Made by a program: the position numbers and the translations under genes. A DNA stretch of 64,000 bases, from the NCBI GenBank assembly GCA_951813285.1, contig OX638355.1, positions 2,170,653 through 2,234,652 on the forward strand. Direction: 5' to 3'. Of this stretch, positions 42,076-52,129 are shown piece by piece (within the stretch, counting starts at the first letter, position 1; each line of letters starts with the position of its first letter). The notes under the pieces are model-generated. The model did no database searches. It saw only the letters and a program-made list of their open reading frames with translations, and was not told where the DNA came from. Source of the stretch: Terriglobia bacterium. Its GTDB lineage: Bacteria > Acidobacteriota > Terriglobia > Versatilivoradales > Versatilivoraceae.

Positions 42076-43704
42076 CTACTCTTCGTCGGCGGGATCCAGG
42101 AAGTGGAGCAGTTTGCGGTTGGAGGGAGAACAGCGGAGCTTGATCAGTGCCTTGGCCTCGATCTGGCGGATGCGCTCACGGGTCAGGGACAGACTCCTTC
42201 CAATCTGTTCCAGCGTGTGGGTGACTCCGTTTTCCAGGCCGAAGCGGAGCCGAATAACCTTTTCTTCCTTCGGATTGAGCGTCTTCAGAGCGCTTTCGGC
42301 AGCCTCTCTCAAGTCCCGGTTTTTCAGGAGATCGTCCGGCGAGGCCGCTTTGTCGTCCTTGATCAGATTTCCGAGCACCGAGTCCTCGTTCTGACCGACG
42401 GGCGTGTCCAGGGAGATGGGCTGACGTGCGATCTTGAACGCCTGGCGAACCTTGCCTACGGGGATGTTCAGGTGGCCCGCAATTTCCTCGGAGCTTGGCT
42501 CCCTTCCATACTCCTGCACCAGGGCCCTGGAAGCCCTTATCAGCTTGTTGATGGTCTCGACCATGTGCACGGGGATGCGGATGGTCCTGGCCTGGTCCGC
42601 CAGGGCTCGAGTCACCGCTTGTCGAATCCACCAGGTGGCGTAGGTGGAGAACTTGTAGCCGCGCCGGTATTCGAACTTGTCCACTGCCCTCATGAGACCG
42701 ATATTGCCCTCCTGAATCAAGTCCAGCATGGGCAGGCCGCGCCCCGAGTATTTCCGCGCGATGGAAGCCACCAGGCGTAGATTGGCTTGAGCCAGATCCC
42801 GCTTTGCCAACGCCACGATCTTGCTGTTTCGGGCGAGGACGGCCAGGGTCCGCCGCACTCCTTCCCGGCCAGTCTCGGAAGGGCGCTTGCGGTGGCTACG
42901 GGCTGCGGTCCCGCCGGGGGCCCGAGGCTTGGACCGGTTGGTGGACAGGTCTTCGTAATGCTGCCTGAGACCCCTGATCAAACGATTGCGCTCGGCGTCG
43001 GTCAGCCGGAGGCGCCGGACCGCTCGGGAGACGAGGATGGTGTGACGGGCAAGCCTGCTACCCAGTCGGCGACGCTCCCCGGGTTCGACAGCGTCGGCCG
43101 AAGCCCATTGCTGTTGCAACCCCTCCCATTCTTCGGCCAACTCTCCAATCCTTTTGATCCGGTTCAACGCGTCCCGAAGCCTCACATCGATCAAATCACC
43201 GCTGGATACGACCACCCGGTTGACAGAACGCTTCCCGCTTTCCAATTGGGCGCCCAGCCGGAGGATTTCACCCACCACGAAGGGCGACCGGGACAGAACT
43301 TTGGTAATCCGGAGGTTGCCACGTTCAATGCGCTTGGCCAGGGCGACTTCGCCTTCGCGGGTCAACAGCGGAACCGACCGCATCTCCTGGTAGTAGAGAC
43401 TCACCGGGTCCGTCTCGCTGGCACGATCCAAGGCGCCAGGCGTCAGGTCCAACTGAGTGGAGTCTTCCCGATCCTGAGTGGCGGTGCCCTCGCCGGAATC
43501 GAAAACAACGGACTCGTCGTCGCTGGTCTTCCTGCCCAGGGACGTCCGGTCACTATCTTCTCCAACAAAACGGCTGGCTCCTTCCGGGAGCGCTTCCACC
43601 GACTCTTCATCGAGTGCCCCGGGCCGTGGGGCAACCTCCCGGGTGTCGGCGCTCGGAGTCAGGGTTTGCTCCAAAAGCTTGTCTTGTTCCGTACGGGGAA
43701 TCAT
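42076..43704 (-). CDS. rpoD: RNA polymerase sigma-70 factor, RpoD-like
   Basis: 542 residues. A long acidic N-terminal region (1-95) is followed by region 1.2 ([31 protein letters not shown]), a non-conserved insert, region 2 ([55 protein letters not shown], the -10 recognition and core-binding part), region 3 ([11 protein letters not shown]) and region 4 ([39 protein letters not shown]), the -35 helix-turn-helix. All regions needed for a primary sigma are present; I call it RpoD-like because a paralogous primary or RpoS-like factor elsewhere cannot be excluded. No anti-sigma gene is adjacent. Confidence 0.88.
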   Translation of the reverse strand: MIPRTEQDKLLEQTLTPSADTREVAPRPGALDEESVEALPEGASRFVGEDSDRTSLGRKTSDDESVVFDSGEGTATQDREDSTQLDLTPGALDRASETDPVSLYYQEMRSVPLLTREGEVALAKRIERGNLRITKVLSRSPFVVGEILRLGAQLESGKRSVNRVVVSSGDLIDVRLRDALNRIKRIGELAEEWEGLQQQWASADAVEPGERRRLGSRLARHTILVSRAVRRLRLTDAERNRLIRGLRQHYEDLSTNRSKPRAPGGTAARSHRKRPSETGREGVRRTLAVLARNSKIVALAKRDLAQANLRLVASIARKYSGRGLPMLDLIQEGNIGLMRAVDKFEYRRGYKFSTYATWWIRQAVTRALADQARTIRIPVHMVETINKLIRASRALVQEYGREPSSEEIAGHLNIPVGKVRQAFKIARQPISLDTPVGQNEDSVLGNLIKDDKAASPDDLLKNRDLREAAESALKTLNPKEEKVIRLRFGLENGVTHTLEQIGRSLSLTRERIRQIEAKALIKLRCSPSNRKLLHFLDPADEE

Positions 43705-44067
43705 GGGTCTGGTCGACTTGCCTGCTCGAGACTCGAAGGCGACCCTGAATGGCTGCGGCCTTGCTTTCAGGTCCGGAGCACGGTTTGAATGGTCGCCCGT
43801 GGGTCAGCCCATGTAAGGGACGGCGGCTTCAACGCCGGAAAGGCTGCGCCGCACTCCTGGGCCTCCGTGTGATGTGGCTGGTAAACTGCCTGGAAGGATT
43901 TCTGAAAACGAGGGATCGCTCGCAGGACCATTCGGGTCGTTGGCGTCACCCGGTCGATTCGCCCTGAGGGGCCAATGTCGGGTCACGCTCTACAGGAGTT
44001 CTTACCGGCCTTCGAACCTTAAAGTCTAGCGCAGTTTACCTGTTACGACCAAGTAGAATCGTATCGA
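43705..44067. other. Upstream region of the sigma-factor gene
   Basis: 363 bp without a gene between rtcB's end and the sigma gene's start (both minus strand). It should hold the sigma gene's promoter. No clear repeat, hairpin terminator or RNA gene is seen. Confidence 0.5.
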
Positions 44068-45492
44068 TCAGCCCTTCATGACCCCCAGAGGAACCAACTT
44101 GGCCAGCTTGGTGGCGATGCCGGCCCGTTCGACCACTTCCACTACCTGGCTGACGTCCTTGTAGGCGTCCGGCTTTTCCTCGACCAATCCGGACCGCGAT
44201 TGCGCCCGTACCAGGATCTTCTTGGCCGCCAGCTCGTCCAGGAGCTTCTCAGCCGGCGTTTCCCGCTTGGCCTGGCTGCGGCTCTTGGCGCGCCCGGCCC
44301 CGTGGCAGGAGGAACCGAAGGTTTCAGCCATCGCCCGTCCCGTGCCCACCAGGACATAGGAACAGGTCCCCATGCTTCCCGGCACCAGAACCGGTTGCCC
44401 CAGGTCCTTGACCTCCCGCGGCAGAGCCGGATGGCCCTTGGGGAAGGCTCGGGTGGCGCCCTTGCGGTGGACCAGCACGTCCCTGGTCTTGCCGGCGATC
44501 CGGTGCTCTTCCCGTTTGGCGATGTTGTGGCAGACGTCATACACGACTTTGAGCTGCCGGCTGCCCAGGATCCGGCCGAAAGCCCGGCGGGTCCAGTAAG
44601 TGATCATCTGCCGGTTGGCGAATGCGTAATTGGCCGCGGCGGCCATGGCCGCCAGGTAGTCCCGGCCTTCGTCGGAGTTGATGGGGACGCAGGCCAACTG
44701 GCGGTCTATGACCTTGATCCGATGGCGCTTCATGCCTTGCTGCATCAGATCCAGGTAGTCGCTGCACACCTGGTGGCCCAGGCCGCGGGATCCTGTGTGG
44801 ATCAGCACCACTACCTGGTCCCGGTAGAGACCGAAGCGTTCGGCCAGTTTCGAATCGAACACGTCCTCCACCTTCTGGATCTCCAGGAAGTGGTTGCCCG
44901 ACCCCAGGGTGCCCAGTTGACGGTGTCCGCGTTGCTTGGCTCTGGAGCTGACTCTGGAGGGATCGGCCCCGGGCATGCGGCCCAGCTCCTCGATGAAGGC
45001 CTCGTCAGCCGCTTCGCCGTACCCTTGCCGCACCGCCCATTGGGCTCCGTCTTCCAGCACCGGGTCGAGGTCCCGCGGGGCGAGATTCAGCAATCCCTGT
45101 TTCCCGGCGCCGCAGGGGATGTCGCGAAAGAGTTGATTCAGGAGAGGCTGCAGCTTGGGTTCGACCTCTTCCACTTGCAAGGGAGAGGCCAGCAGGCGGA
45201 CCCCGCAATTGATATCGAAGCCTACCCCGCCTGCCGAGACGACGCCCTGGTTGAGGTCGGAGGCTGCTACGCCTCCGATGCAGAACCCGTAACCCTGGTG
45301 GGCGTCGGGCATGGCCAATGACCGTCCCACCAGCCCCGGAAGGGTGGCCACGTTGGCTACCTGTTCCTTGGTCAGGTCCTTGCCTATTTGCCGAATCAGC
45401 GACTCGTTGGCGTAGACCAGTCCGTCGACTTTCATTCCCTGCTTGTAGGACTTGGGAATCAGGTAGCGGTACTCGTCCAGTTTCTTCAGCAT
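44068..45492 (-). CDS. rtcB: RNA 3'-phosphate/2',3'-cyclic phosphate ligase RtcB
   Basis: 474 residues, full length. Metal-site and catalytic motifs are intact: MPDAHQGYGF (61-70), GFDINCGVR with Cys96, GSGNHFLE (197-204), HTGSRGLGH (232-240), CHNIA (321-325), and SSCHGAGR, where His397 is the expected guanylylated histidine. It joins RNA 5'-hydroxyl ends to 2',3'-cyclic or 3'-phosphate ends using GTP and Mn2+, in RNA repair and possibly tRNA splicing. It starts 12 bp after nadB, so the two are co-transcribed. No archease or RtcA/RtcR gene is next to it. Confidence 0.95.
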   Translation of the reverse strand: MLKKLDEYRYLIPKSYKQGMKVDGLVYANESLIRQIGKDLTKEQVANVATLPGLVGRSLAMPDAHQGYGFCIGGVAASDLNQGVVSAGGVGFDINCGVRLLASPLQVEEVEPKLQPLLNQLFRDIPCGAGKQGLLNLAPRDLDPVLEDGAQWAVRQGYGEAADEAFIEELGRMPGADPSRVSSRAKQRGHRQLGTLGSGNHFLEIQKVEDVFDSKLAERFGLYRDQVVVLIHTGSRGLGHQVCSDYLDLMQQGMKRHRIKVIDRQLACVPINSDEGRDYLAAMAAAANYAFANRQMITYWTRRAFGRILGSRQLKVVYDVCHNIAKREEHRIAGKTRDVLVHRKGATRAFPKGHPALPREVKDLGQPVLVPGSMGTCSYVLVGTGRAMAETFGSSCHGAGRAKSRSQAKRETPAEKLLDELAAKKILVRAQSRSGLVEEKPDAYKDVSQVVEVVERAGIATKLAKLVPLGVMKG

Positions 45493-45504
45493 GGCCTCAT
45501 TGGC

Positions 45505-47163
45505 TCAGATCAAGCGGTCACCGTCCTCCAGCACCGAGTCCTGCCGGTAATGGCAGCCGCGGCTCTGCCGGTTGTGAAAAGCGGCCCTGGCCACGATCAG
45601 GGCCGCTTCGACCGCGTTGCGCAGTCCGATCAGTCCGTCGCTCAGCTTGGTGGTTCGGTAGAACGTCTCGATTTCGTTCCACAGATGCCGCAACTCCCGG
45701 ATGGCGCGTGAGAGGCGGTCGCCGCTGCGGACCAGCCCCACGTAGTGCCACATGATGTTTTGAATCGTCTGCATGTCTCCCTGGATGAGCGCCGGGTCGG
45801 GATCGGAAACCAGTCCGCTGTCATCCCAGGGGGGCAGATCCTCCAGGGATGGCGGCAGAAACGAGCCGGAGTTCATGCAGGCTTCCATTTTGTCGGCCGC
45901 TCGGCTGCCCCAGACCAATCCCTCCAACAGGGAAGTCGAGGCCAGGCGGTTGGCTCCATGGACGCCGGTGCAACTGGCTTCACCCACCACGTGGAGATTT
46001 CGGATGTTCGATTGTCCCCAGGAGTCCACCAATACCCCCCCGCAGAAGTAGTGGGCCGCGGGCACCACCGGAATCGGCTCCGCCGTGATGTCGATGCCGG
46101 CATCCAGGCAGGTGGACCGGATGTTGGGGAATCGTTCCTCGATGGCCGCGGCCGGCATCCGCGAAGCGATGTCCAGCAGCACGTGCGGGTAACCGTGGGT
46201 TTCCATCTGGTGGTGAATGGCGCGAGCCACCACGTCGCGCGGGGCGAGGTCTTTCCACTGGGGGGCGTAGTCGGCCATGAAGGCCCTGCCATCCGGGGAG
46301 AGCAGGACTCCCCCTTCACCGCGCACGGCCTCGCTGATGAGAAAGCTGTCCCCGCCCGGCGCTGCCATCGCGGTGGGATGGAACTGGACGTACTCGGCGT
46401 TGACGATGCGGGCGCCGGCCCGGTGGGCCATGGCAAGGCCGTCGCCACGGGCTCCAACGGGGTTGGTGGTGTTACGGAAAATCCGGCCCAGGCCCCCCGT
46501 GGCCAGGACCGTGAATCGGGCAAGGTGCCGGTGGACCCTGCGTGCCTGGCGATCGAACAGGTAGGCGCCGTGGCAGGTGATGGGCTCATAGGTGGCCAGC
46601 GGATCCCTGGAGTGGTGAGGAAATGTAATGAGGTCCACGGCCGTGAAGCCGGTGAGAAGCTTGACGTTGGGACAGCGGCGCAGCGCCGCCATCAAGCCTT
46701 CGATAATGCTCAGGCCGGTGGTGTCTCCCACGTGGACCACTCGCCTGCGCGAGTGGGCAGCCTCCCGTCCATAGGCCAATTGGCCCGAATCGCCGCGATC
46801 GAAAGGGATCCCCGCCTCCTCCACCAGGATTTCCTGCAGGAGCCGCGGACCCTCTTCGGACAGAAGCCTGGCGGCTTGAGGAGAGCTGGCGCCGGCTCCG
46901 GCAGCCACAATGTCGGAAGCCAGGGTTTCCGGTGCATCGTCCATACCACGTCCCACCACCCCTCCCTGGGCCCAGCGCGTGTTGGATTGCTTGGGATCTT
47001 CCTCACGGGTGACCACGGTCACCCGCCGCCGGGGATTGCGGGCCAGGCGGAGGGCCGTGGTCGCTCCGGCAATACCGCTGCCGATGATCAGGACATCGGT
47101 GGGGCCGGGACCGGACTCGTCGCCGTTGGGGGAGGTGGGGTTGTTCTTGCTGGCTTCGGCCAT
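45505..47163 (-). CDS. nadB: L-aspartate oxidase
   Basis: 552-residue FAD enzyme of NAD biosynthesis, oxidising L-aspartate to iminoaspartate for NadA. FAD-binding motif VLIIGSGIAGATTALRLA near residue 25, then NTRWAQGGV, the substrate/active-site region VQFHPTAM and SEAVRGEGGVLL, then the second FAD block HVVGEASCTGVHGANRLASTSLLEGLVWG. The C-terminal helical domain (WHYVGLVRSGDRLSRAIREL) is typical for NadB and separates it from succinate dehydrogenase. ATG 47163 is preferred to a TTG two codons upstream. rtcB follows after 12 bp; no nadA or nadC is in the window. Confidence 0.95.
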   Translation of the reverse strand: MAEASKNNPTSPNGDESGPGPTDVLIIGSGIAGATTALRLARNPRRRVTVVTREEDPKQSNTRWAQGGVVGRGMDDAPETLASDIVAAGAGASSPQAARLLSEEGPRLLQEILVEEAGIPFDRGDSGQLAYGREAAHSRRRVVHVGDTTGLSIIEGLMAALRRCPNVKLLTGFTAVDLITFPHHSRDPLATYEPITCHGAYLFDRQARRVHRHLARFTVLATGGLGRIFRNTTNPVGARGDGLAMAHRAGARIVNAEYVQFHPTAMAAPGGDSFLISEAVRGEGGVLLSPDGRAFMADYAPQWKDLAPRDVVARAIHHQMETHGYPHVLLDIASRMPAAAIEERFPNIRSTCLDAGIDITAEPIPVVPAAHYFCGGVLVDSWGQSNIRNLHVVGEASCTGVHGANRLASTSLLEGLVWGSRAADKMEACMNSGSFLPPSLEDLPPWDDSGLVSDPDPALIQGDMQTIQNIMWHYVGLVRSGDRLSRAIRELRHLWNEIETFYRTTKLSDGLIGLRNAVEAALIVARAAFHNRQSRGCHYRQDSVLEDGDRLI

Positions 47164-47322
47164 CGGCAATGGCCTTTCGGGGGCACTGATTCAACAGCCC
47201 CGGTTTTCGGCGGATCGAAACGGTCCGGCCCTGAAACCCCTTTTCCCGAGGGGGATTCGGGGCGGAGGGTCACTGGGGAGGGTGAGTGTATCGGAACAGC
47301 GATTGGCCTGTCCAGCCCACTC

Positions 47323-48669
47323 TCAGGCCATGTTGCCCAGCAGCGCCGAGGCGAGCCAGAAGTAGATCACCAGTCCGGCCACGTCGGCTATCGAGGTAAT
47401 CAAGGGGCTGCTGGCCACGGCCGGATCGATTCCCAGCCGGCTCAAGAGGAAGGGCAGCACCACCCCGATCGTATTGGCCGCCACAACGATGGCCAGCATG
47501 GCCAGACCCACCACCATGGCGAGGTCCAGCCCGCCTCGAAGCACACCGAAGAACCAGGCCGTGGCTCCCATGGTGACCCCCAGAGTCCCTCCCACCGCCA
47601 GTTCCTTGAGGACGGTTCGGGGCCATTGTCTTGCCCGGATGTCTCCGGTAGCCAGGGCGCGCACCATCAGGGTGGCCGACTGGGCTCCGGCGTTGCCTCC
47701 GCTCCCGATGAGCAAGGGAATGAAAAACGCCAGGGCGATGGCGGCCGACAGGGTTTCTTCGTAGGCGGCAATCACCGAAGAGGCGGCCAGGTTGACCAGA
47801 ACCAGCAGGACCAGCCAGGGGATTCTCTTGCGATAAAGAGACCAGACCCCCGCCTCCTCGTAGCTCATTTTCAGGGGTTCCACGGCCGCCGACTTCTGAA
47901 AATCCTCGGTCGCCTCCTCCTCCGCCACGTCCATGACGTCGTCGACGGTCACCACGCCCAGCAGCACTCCGCCGGAGTCCACCACCGGCGCCGCCACCAG
48001 ATCGTACTTGCCCAGGAGACCCACGGCTTCCTCGCGGTCGCTGTAGGGGGACAGGGTGGCGACCGAGCGGTCCATCAGGGCATCGACTCGATCGCTGGGC
48101 GCCGCCAGCACCAATTGCTGCAGCTCGATCTCGTCCAGCAGCTTCCACTGGGGGTCGGTCACATAGACCGTGGCGATGGAGTCCAGCCCCTTGCCGACCT
48201 TGCGTATGTGCTGCAAGCTGCGCTCGATGGTCCACTCGGTGCGTACGGCCACGTAATCCGGCGTCATCAGCCGGCCCACGCTCTCTTCCGGGTATCCCAG
48301 CAGCTTGCGGGCCTCCACCAGATCTTCGGGGCTCAGCAGGTTCAACAGGCGCTGAGTGGCTCGTCCCGGCATTTCCTCCAGCAGGTGAGTGCGGTCGTCC
48401 GGTTCCAGGTTGGCCAGGAGCTGTCGGGTTTCCTCGTCGGTCAACTCCTTGACCAGTGCGACCTGAGACTCGGTGCTGAGATGGGCGAAGACATCGCTGG
48501 AGACGGGGCGGGGAAGAAAGCGAAACAGCAGGACGCGGTCCGACTTGTCCATTCCCAGCAGCAGTTCGGCCGTTTCGGGCGCAGGCCAATTGGACACCAG
48601 AGTCCGAAGGTCGGACCAGCGCTTGTTATCAATCAATTCCTCGACGGATGGTCCGAGCTGTCGATTCAT
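47323..48669 (-). CDS. mgtE: Magnesium transporter MgtE
   Basis: 448 residues. The N-terminal helical superhelix (DVFAHLSTESQVALVKELTDEETRQLLANLEPDDRTHLLEE) is followed by two CBS domains (SVGRLMTPDYVAVRTEWT; DRSVATLSPYSDREEAVGLLGKYDLVAAPVVD) and five transmembrane helices including the pore motifs FFIPLLIGSGGNAGAQSATLMVRALATGDI. It is a homodimeric inner-membrane Mg2+ channel gated by cytosolic Mg2+ through the CBS domains. I looked for an M-box or ykkC-like leader in the ~290 bp upstream and saw none. Confidence 0.93.
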   Translation of the reverse strand: MNRQLGPSVEELIDNKRWSDLRTLVSNWPAPETAELLLGMDKSDRVLLFRFLPRPVSSDVFAHLSTESQVALVKELTDEETRQLLANLEPDDRTHLLEEMPGRATQRLLNLLSPEDLVEARKLLGYPEESVGRLMTPDYVAVRTEWTIERSLQHIRKVGKGLDSIATVYVTDPQWKLLDEIELQQLVLAAPSDRVDALMDRSVATLSPYSDREEAVGLLGKYDLVAAPVVDSGGVLLGVVTVDDVMDVAEEEATEDFQKSAAVEPLKMSYEEAGVWSLYRKRIPWLVLLVLVNLAASSVIAAYEETLSAAIALAFFIPLLIGSGGNAGAQSATLMVRALATGDIRARQWPRTVLKELAVGGTLGVTMGATAWFFGVLRGGLDLAMVVGLAMLAIVVAANTIGVVLPFLLSRLGIDPAVASSPLITSIADVAGLVIYFWLASALLGNMA

Positions 48670-48962
48670 GGGAAAGCCCCCTGAAAGGAGAGTGGAGACG
48701 AGTGCTGAGTAGTTCTCGCGACCCCAAATCGCGCGGGCAGGAGCCTGCCGGCCCGGTATTATCCCACCAATTGTCGCAATGGTTCAGCAGTAACTTTGCG
48801 AGGGAAAGCCTGCCGCGGGAATGACCTCGTTTTCGCTGCCCGCTTGCCGCTGTGATAGGCTGATAGGCGCATTCAGCCGGTCACAACGGCAGAGGATTGG
48901 TTGCCTCGGGCGCTGCTGGAAAGCAGGACGCCTGACCATTGGCTGCGAGGAGTGGTTAAATC

Positions 48963-50732
48963 ATGGATCGACGCGAGTTCTTGGGTGCTGCCGTTGCAGG
49001 CGTGGTCGGAGCCGCGCAACTCAGTGGGTGCCGCGTGGCTCTGGAGGATCGGCCCGGTGGAAGTAGACCGCCCGTCCGGCTTTCGCCGCTTCACCTGGAA
49101 GCCGTCAACCGACGCCGGCGGGTGGCCAAGAACTTTGACGTGCTGCTGATCGATCCCGACATCTATCCAAGTATCGATGCCATCGTGAAGAGTCGCTTCG
49201 CCTTCATCGACGACCCCCAGTCCTGCATCGACAGCGTGTGGTGGAACTGGGGGGAGGGCAACGTGGCTGCCTACCCCAGCAAGATCCTGCCGACCTACAA
49301 CCAGCCCGCTTACCAACGCTGGATCGAGCAAGGGATTGACATCGTTCGGATTTTCCAGGACGAGACGCGTCAGCGGGGGCTGGAAGTTTTCTTCTCCGAA
49401 CGCATGAACGGCAGCGACAACGACCCGCAGTTCGTTCCGGGGCGGGGAACCTTCATCGATGACATGCACAATCAGAATCCCATCCCGCTCAAGCAGCAAC
49501 ATCCCGACTGGCTTATGGTTCTGCCCTGGAATCCCAACGGGGTTTGGAACTATGCCGTCGAGGGTGTGCGTGACTACGTCTTCCGCAAAATGGAAGAGGT
49601 TGCGACGGTCTACGAGTTCGACGGAATCGAGCTGGATTTTGCCCGCATGTGTCCGATTTTCCCTCCCGGTCAGGCCTGGGAGAATCACTCCCTGCTGACC
49701 GATCTCATCCGTAGAATCCGGATGATGACCCTGGAGGTGGAGCGCCGCCGCGGCCGGGCCTTCCTGTTGGCCGCCCGGGTTCCCGAGAACCTGGTGGGCT
49801 GTCATTTCGACGGATTGGATGTCGGCGCCTGGATCAAGGAGCAACTGGTGGACATCCTGGCACTGGGATGCCGCAATTTCGAAGTGGACCTGGTGTCTTT
49901 CCGTCAACTGGCCGAGGGATTGCCCACCAAGCTGCTGGGCGTGATCGACGATCACCATTCCTCTGACGGCTACTGCGCTCCCCCCATCCAAGTCCTTCGG
50001 GGAGTCTGGTCCAACTGGTACCAGCAGGGCGCCGACGGCATTCAGACCTTCAACTTCAAGTACGGCCCCGATCCGGGAGAACTCCATTGGCCCATGCATC
50101 AGCAGGCCTTCCGCGAGATGGGAGGGGCCGAGGTCATTCGCCATCTGGACAAGACCTTCGTGGTTCAGCGACGGGGAGGCGGTCACGGAACCATTGTGAT
50201 GCCGAATCCCGAAGACTGGACCACTCCCAGGTTGATGTACTCCAACACCAACATGCTGGAGGCGTTGCCCGCCCCCCTCGACAACAATGGAAGGGTGGAT
50301 ACCCTGCTGACCCTCAATGTGGGAGACGATATCCCGTCAGAGGCCGACAGGGTCGCCAGTCTCCGCCTCCGTTTGCTGCTGAACGATCCGGCCGCGGCGC
50401 AATTGCCCAAGGGCAGGAAGCATCCCCCCGTCATGGTCAGGGACCGACTGGTCCCGGAGCGGGTGGGCGGACCGGGTCCGGAGCCTCACTGGACCAGCGG
50501 CATGGCTCGAGGCATCGAGAAGAGGGTTGAAGTGAGGATCAACAACCTCAACCTGGGAACCTCTCGCGTCGACGACGGATGGCTGGAATTCGAGGTGAAG
50601 CCGGACCAGCTTGCCCTGGGCAGAAATCTGGTGGGGGTTCGCGTCGCCGACCGGCCGGCTGAAATATCCGGCGAGATCCTGATCGAGAAACTGGAGCTGA
50701 TGGTGCGTTACAGGGAGGCGAAGTCGGCCTGA
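48963..50732 (+). CDS. Tat-exported lipoprotein, putative glycoside-hydrolase-like TIM-barrel enzyme
   Basis: 589 residues. The N-terminus MDRREFLGAAVAG is a twin-arginine signal and LSGC (20-23) is a perfect lipobox, so the mature protein should be lipid-anchored at Cys23. The core looks like an (alpha/beta)8 glycosidase-like barrel: NFDVLLIDPDIYPSID, GLEVFFSERMN, HPDWLMVLPWNPNGVWNYAVEGVRDYVFRKM, then FDGIELDFARM (219-229), whose Glu/Asp pair sits where strand-4 catalytic acids lie in related families. A small beta-rich C-terminal domain follows. ATG 48963 follows GAGGAG at nine bases. The substrate is unknown. The next gene, also exported, lies 111 bp downstream. Confidence 0.75.
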   Translation: MDRREFLGAAVAGVVGAAQLSGCRVALEDRPGGSRPPVRLSPLHLEAVNRRRRVAKNFDVLLIDPDIYPSIDAIVKSRFAFIDDPQSCIDSVWWNWGEGNVAAYPSKILPTYNQPAYQRWIEQGIDIVRIFQDETRQRGLEVFFSERMNGSDNDPQFVPGRGTFIDDMHNQNPIPLKQQHPDWLMVLPWNPNGVWNYAVEGVRDYVFRKMEEVATVYEFDGIELDFARMCPIFPPGQAWENHSLLTDLIRRIRMMTLEVERRRGRAFLLAARVPENLVGCHFDGLDVGAWIKEQLVDILALGCRNFEVDLVSFRQLAEGLPTKLLGVIDDHHSSDGYCAPPIQVLRGVWSNWYQQGADGIQTFNFKYGPDPGELHWPMHQQAFREMGGAEVIRHLDKTFVVQRRGGGHGTIVMPNPEDWTTPRLMYSNTNMLEALPAPLDNNGRVDTLLTLNVGDDIPSEADRVASLRLRLLLNDPAAAQLPKGRKHPPVMVRDRLVPERVGGPGPEPHWTSGMARGIEKRVEVRINNLNLGTSRVDDGWLEFEVKPDQLALGRNLVGVRVADRPAEISGEILIEKLELMVRYREAKSA

Positions 50733-50843
50733 CCGTCGGAGTCACGTTTATCGAAGTTCGCCTGCCGAAGCCGGAAATTCAAGCGCCCAACGTATGAATC
50801 GGAAGATCGTTCGGTTCCCATTTCCAACGGGGAGGGTTATTTC

Positions 50844-51977
50844 ATGAAGCGGCACACCCATGTCCTTGTCTGTGCCTGGGCCGTTGTGTTGAGCCTCAGC
50901 GCGAGCTCTCCAACGCTTTTCTCGCATGACCACCGGTCCGCGGTGGCCTATACGCTGGCCGGCGGGCTGCAAGGCGCCACCACGGCAGAGGCTTCTCGAG
51001 AAGCGGTGAGCGGGCAGGGAGCCATGAAGTTTCGGGTCCTGCATACCTCGAAACGGCTGCCGGAGAAAGCCAGGAAGGTCCTGGCCGCCGCCCACGGAGG
51101 CTTTACGGTGGACCGCCGCCCCGGAAGGGGAGAGACCTATTTCGCCCTGGCCGGAGCGGGAATTCTTCAGATCAGCGCCGACCTGAAGACCATACGGCTG
51201 CTGGAGACGCCGGAGGCAATCAGGGAAGTGGCCCTGCACAACGTCACCGTCTGGTACGGCGCCGATGGAACAGGCTACCTGACCTTTCCGGCCCACAAGA
51301 CCGGGGACATTTATACCACCACGCTTGACGGAGCCCTGGTCCACACGCTCCAGGCTCCCACTCCGGCAGACGACTTCGATCATCCCACCGTCAACGACTA
51401 CTTCCGGGGAAAGGGGAATTTTGCTCCCACCGACGTGGAACATCTCGACGGAACGCTCTACGTGACCACGGGTTACTCGAGTCTCGACTACGTCCTGACG
51501 GCCCGAGTCCTGGGCACGGACCCCTTTCGCGTTTCCTGGCACGATCTGGCTTTCGGCGGCAAGGGCGACGGCCCCGGCCTGTTCGGCACGGGGCACGGCA
51601 TTACCCTGACTCCCGACAAGAGACAACTGGCGGTTTCGGACCGGCCCAACGCCAAGGTGGAGCGCTTCACCCGCTACGGGCACTACCGGTCCACCCTGAG
51701 GCTGCCGGTCGGTTCCTTTCCCATCGACATCGACTACGTGGGGAAATACGCGGTGGTGGGTTGCCTGTATGGCCCCGACCGCAGCAAGGGCGCGCCCATC
51801 TATATTCTGGAAGGGGACCGGGTGATTTCCACGGTGATGGTCAAGGATGAGCTGGGCCTGGAGACCTTCCAGCACATCCACGACGCCGTGCTGCGCCGGA
51901 TCGACGGCAGGCTCTACATCATCGCCCAGACCTGGAACCCCGGGGATGTGGCCGTCCTGGAGCAGGTCACCCCCTGA
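50844..51977 (+). CDS. Secreted beta-propeller-like hypothetical protein
   Basis: 377 residues with a signal peptide (VLVCAWAVVLSLSASSPTLF). The mature chain is beta-rich with blade-like repeats: LAGAGILQISADLKTIRLLE, VWYGADGTGYLTFPAHKTGDIYT, VEHLDGTLYVTTGYSSLDYV, GITLTPDKRQLAVSDRPNAKVERF and LGLETFQHIHDAVLRRIDGRLYI. These fit an NHL/6-phosphogluconolactonase-like propeller, though no standard motif is exact. It is probably periplasmic or extracellular and may act with the preceding TIM-barrel lipoprotein. Function unknown. Confidence 0.65.
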   Translation: MKRHTHVLVCAWAVVLSLSASSPTLFSHDHRSAVAYTLAGGLQGATTAEASREAVSGQGAMKFRVLHTSKRLPEKARKVLAAAHGGFTVDRRPGRGETYFALAGAGILQISADLKTIRLLETPEAIREVALHNVTVWYGADGTGYLTFPAHKTGDIYTTTLDGALVHTLQAPTPADDFDHPTVNDYFRGKGNFAPTDVEHLDGTLYVTTGYSSLDYVLTARVLGTDPFRVSWHDLAFGGKGDGPGLFGTGHGITLTPDKRQLAVSDRPNAKVERFTRYGHYRSTLRLPVGSFPIDIDYVGKYAVVGCLYGPDRSKGAPIYILEGDRVISTVMVKDELGLETFQHIHDAVLRRIDGRLYIIAQTWNPGDVAVLEQVTP

Positions 51978-52129
51978 CCTGAAAAACGGTAGTCATCCTT
52001 CGGCGCGTCTTGTAGGAGGATCCGGTGTAGGCTCGCTTCGATGCCGACCGGAAAGATTCCAGTCCATCGCCTCTGTTTCGAAGAAGCCTGTTCTCGCGTG
52101 AGAGTCTCGGGGGTTCGGGCCGCCCATCC

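Noticed and set aside
45745-48684. A 979-codon open frame on the plus strand across nadB and mgtE
   Set aside because: It lies antisense to two clear enzyme genes, has no domain and a composition of a GC-rich shadow frame.
48670-48962. Possible Mg2+ riboswitch upstream of mgtE
   Set aside because: No recognisable M-box helices or terminator stem were found in this stretch.
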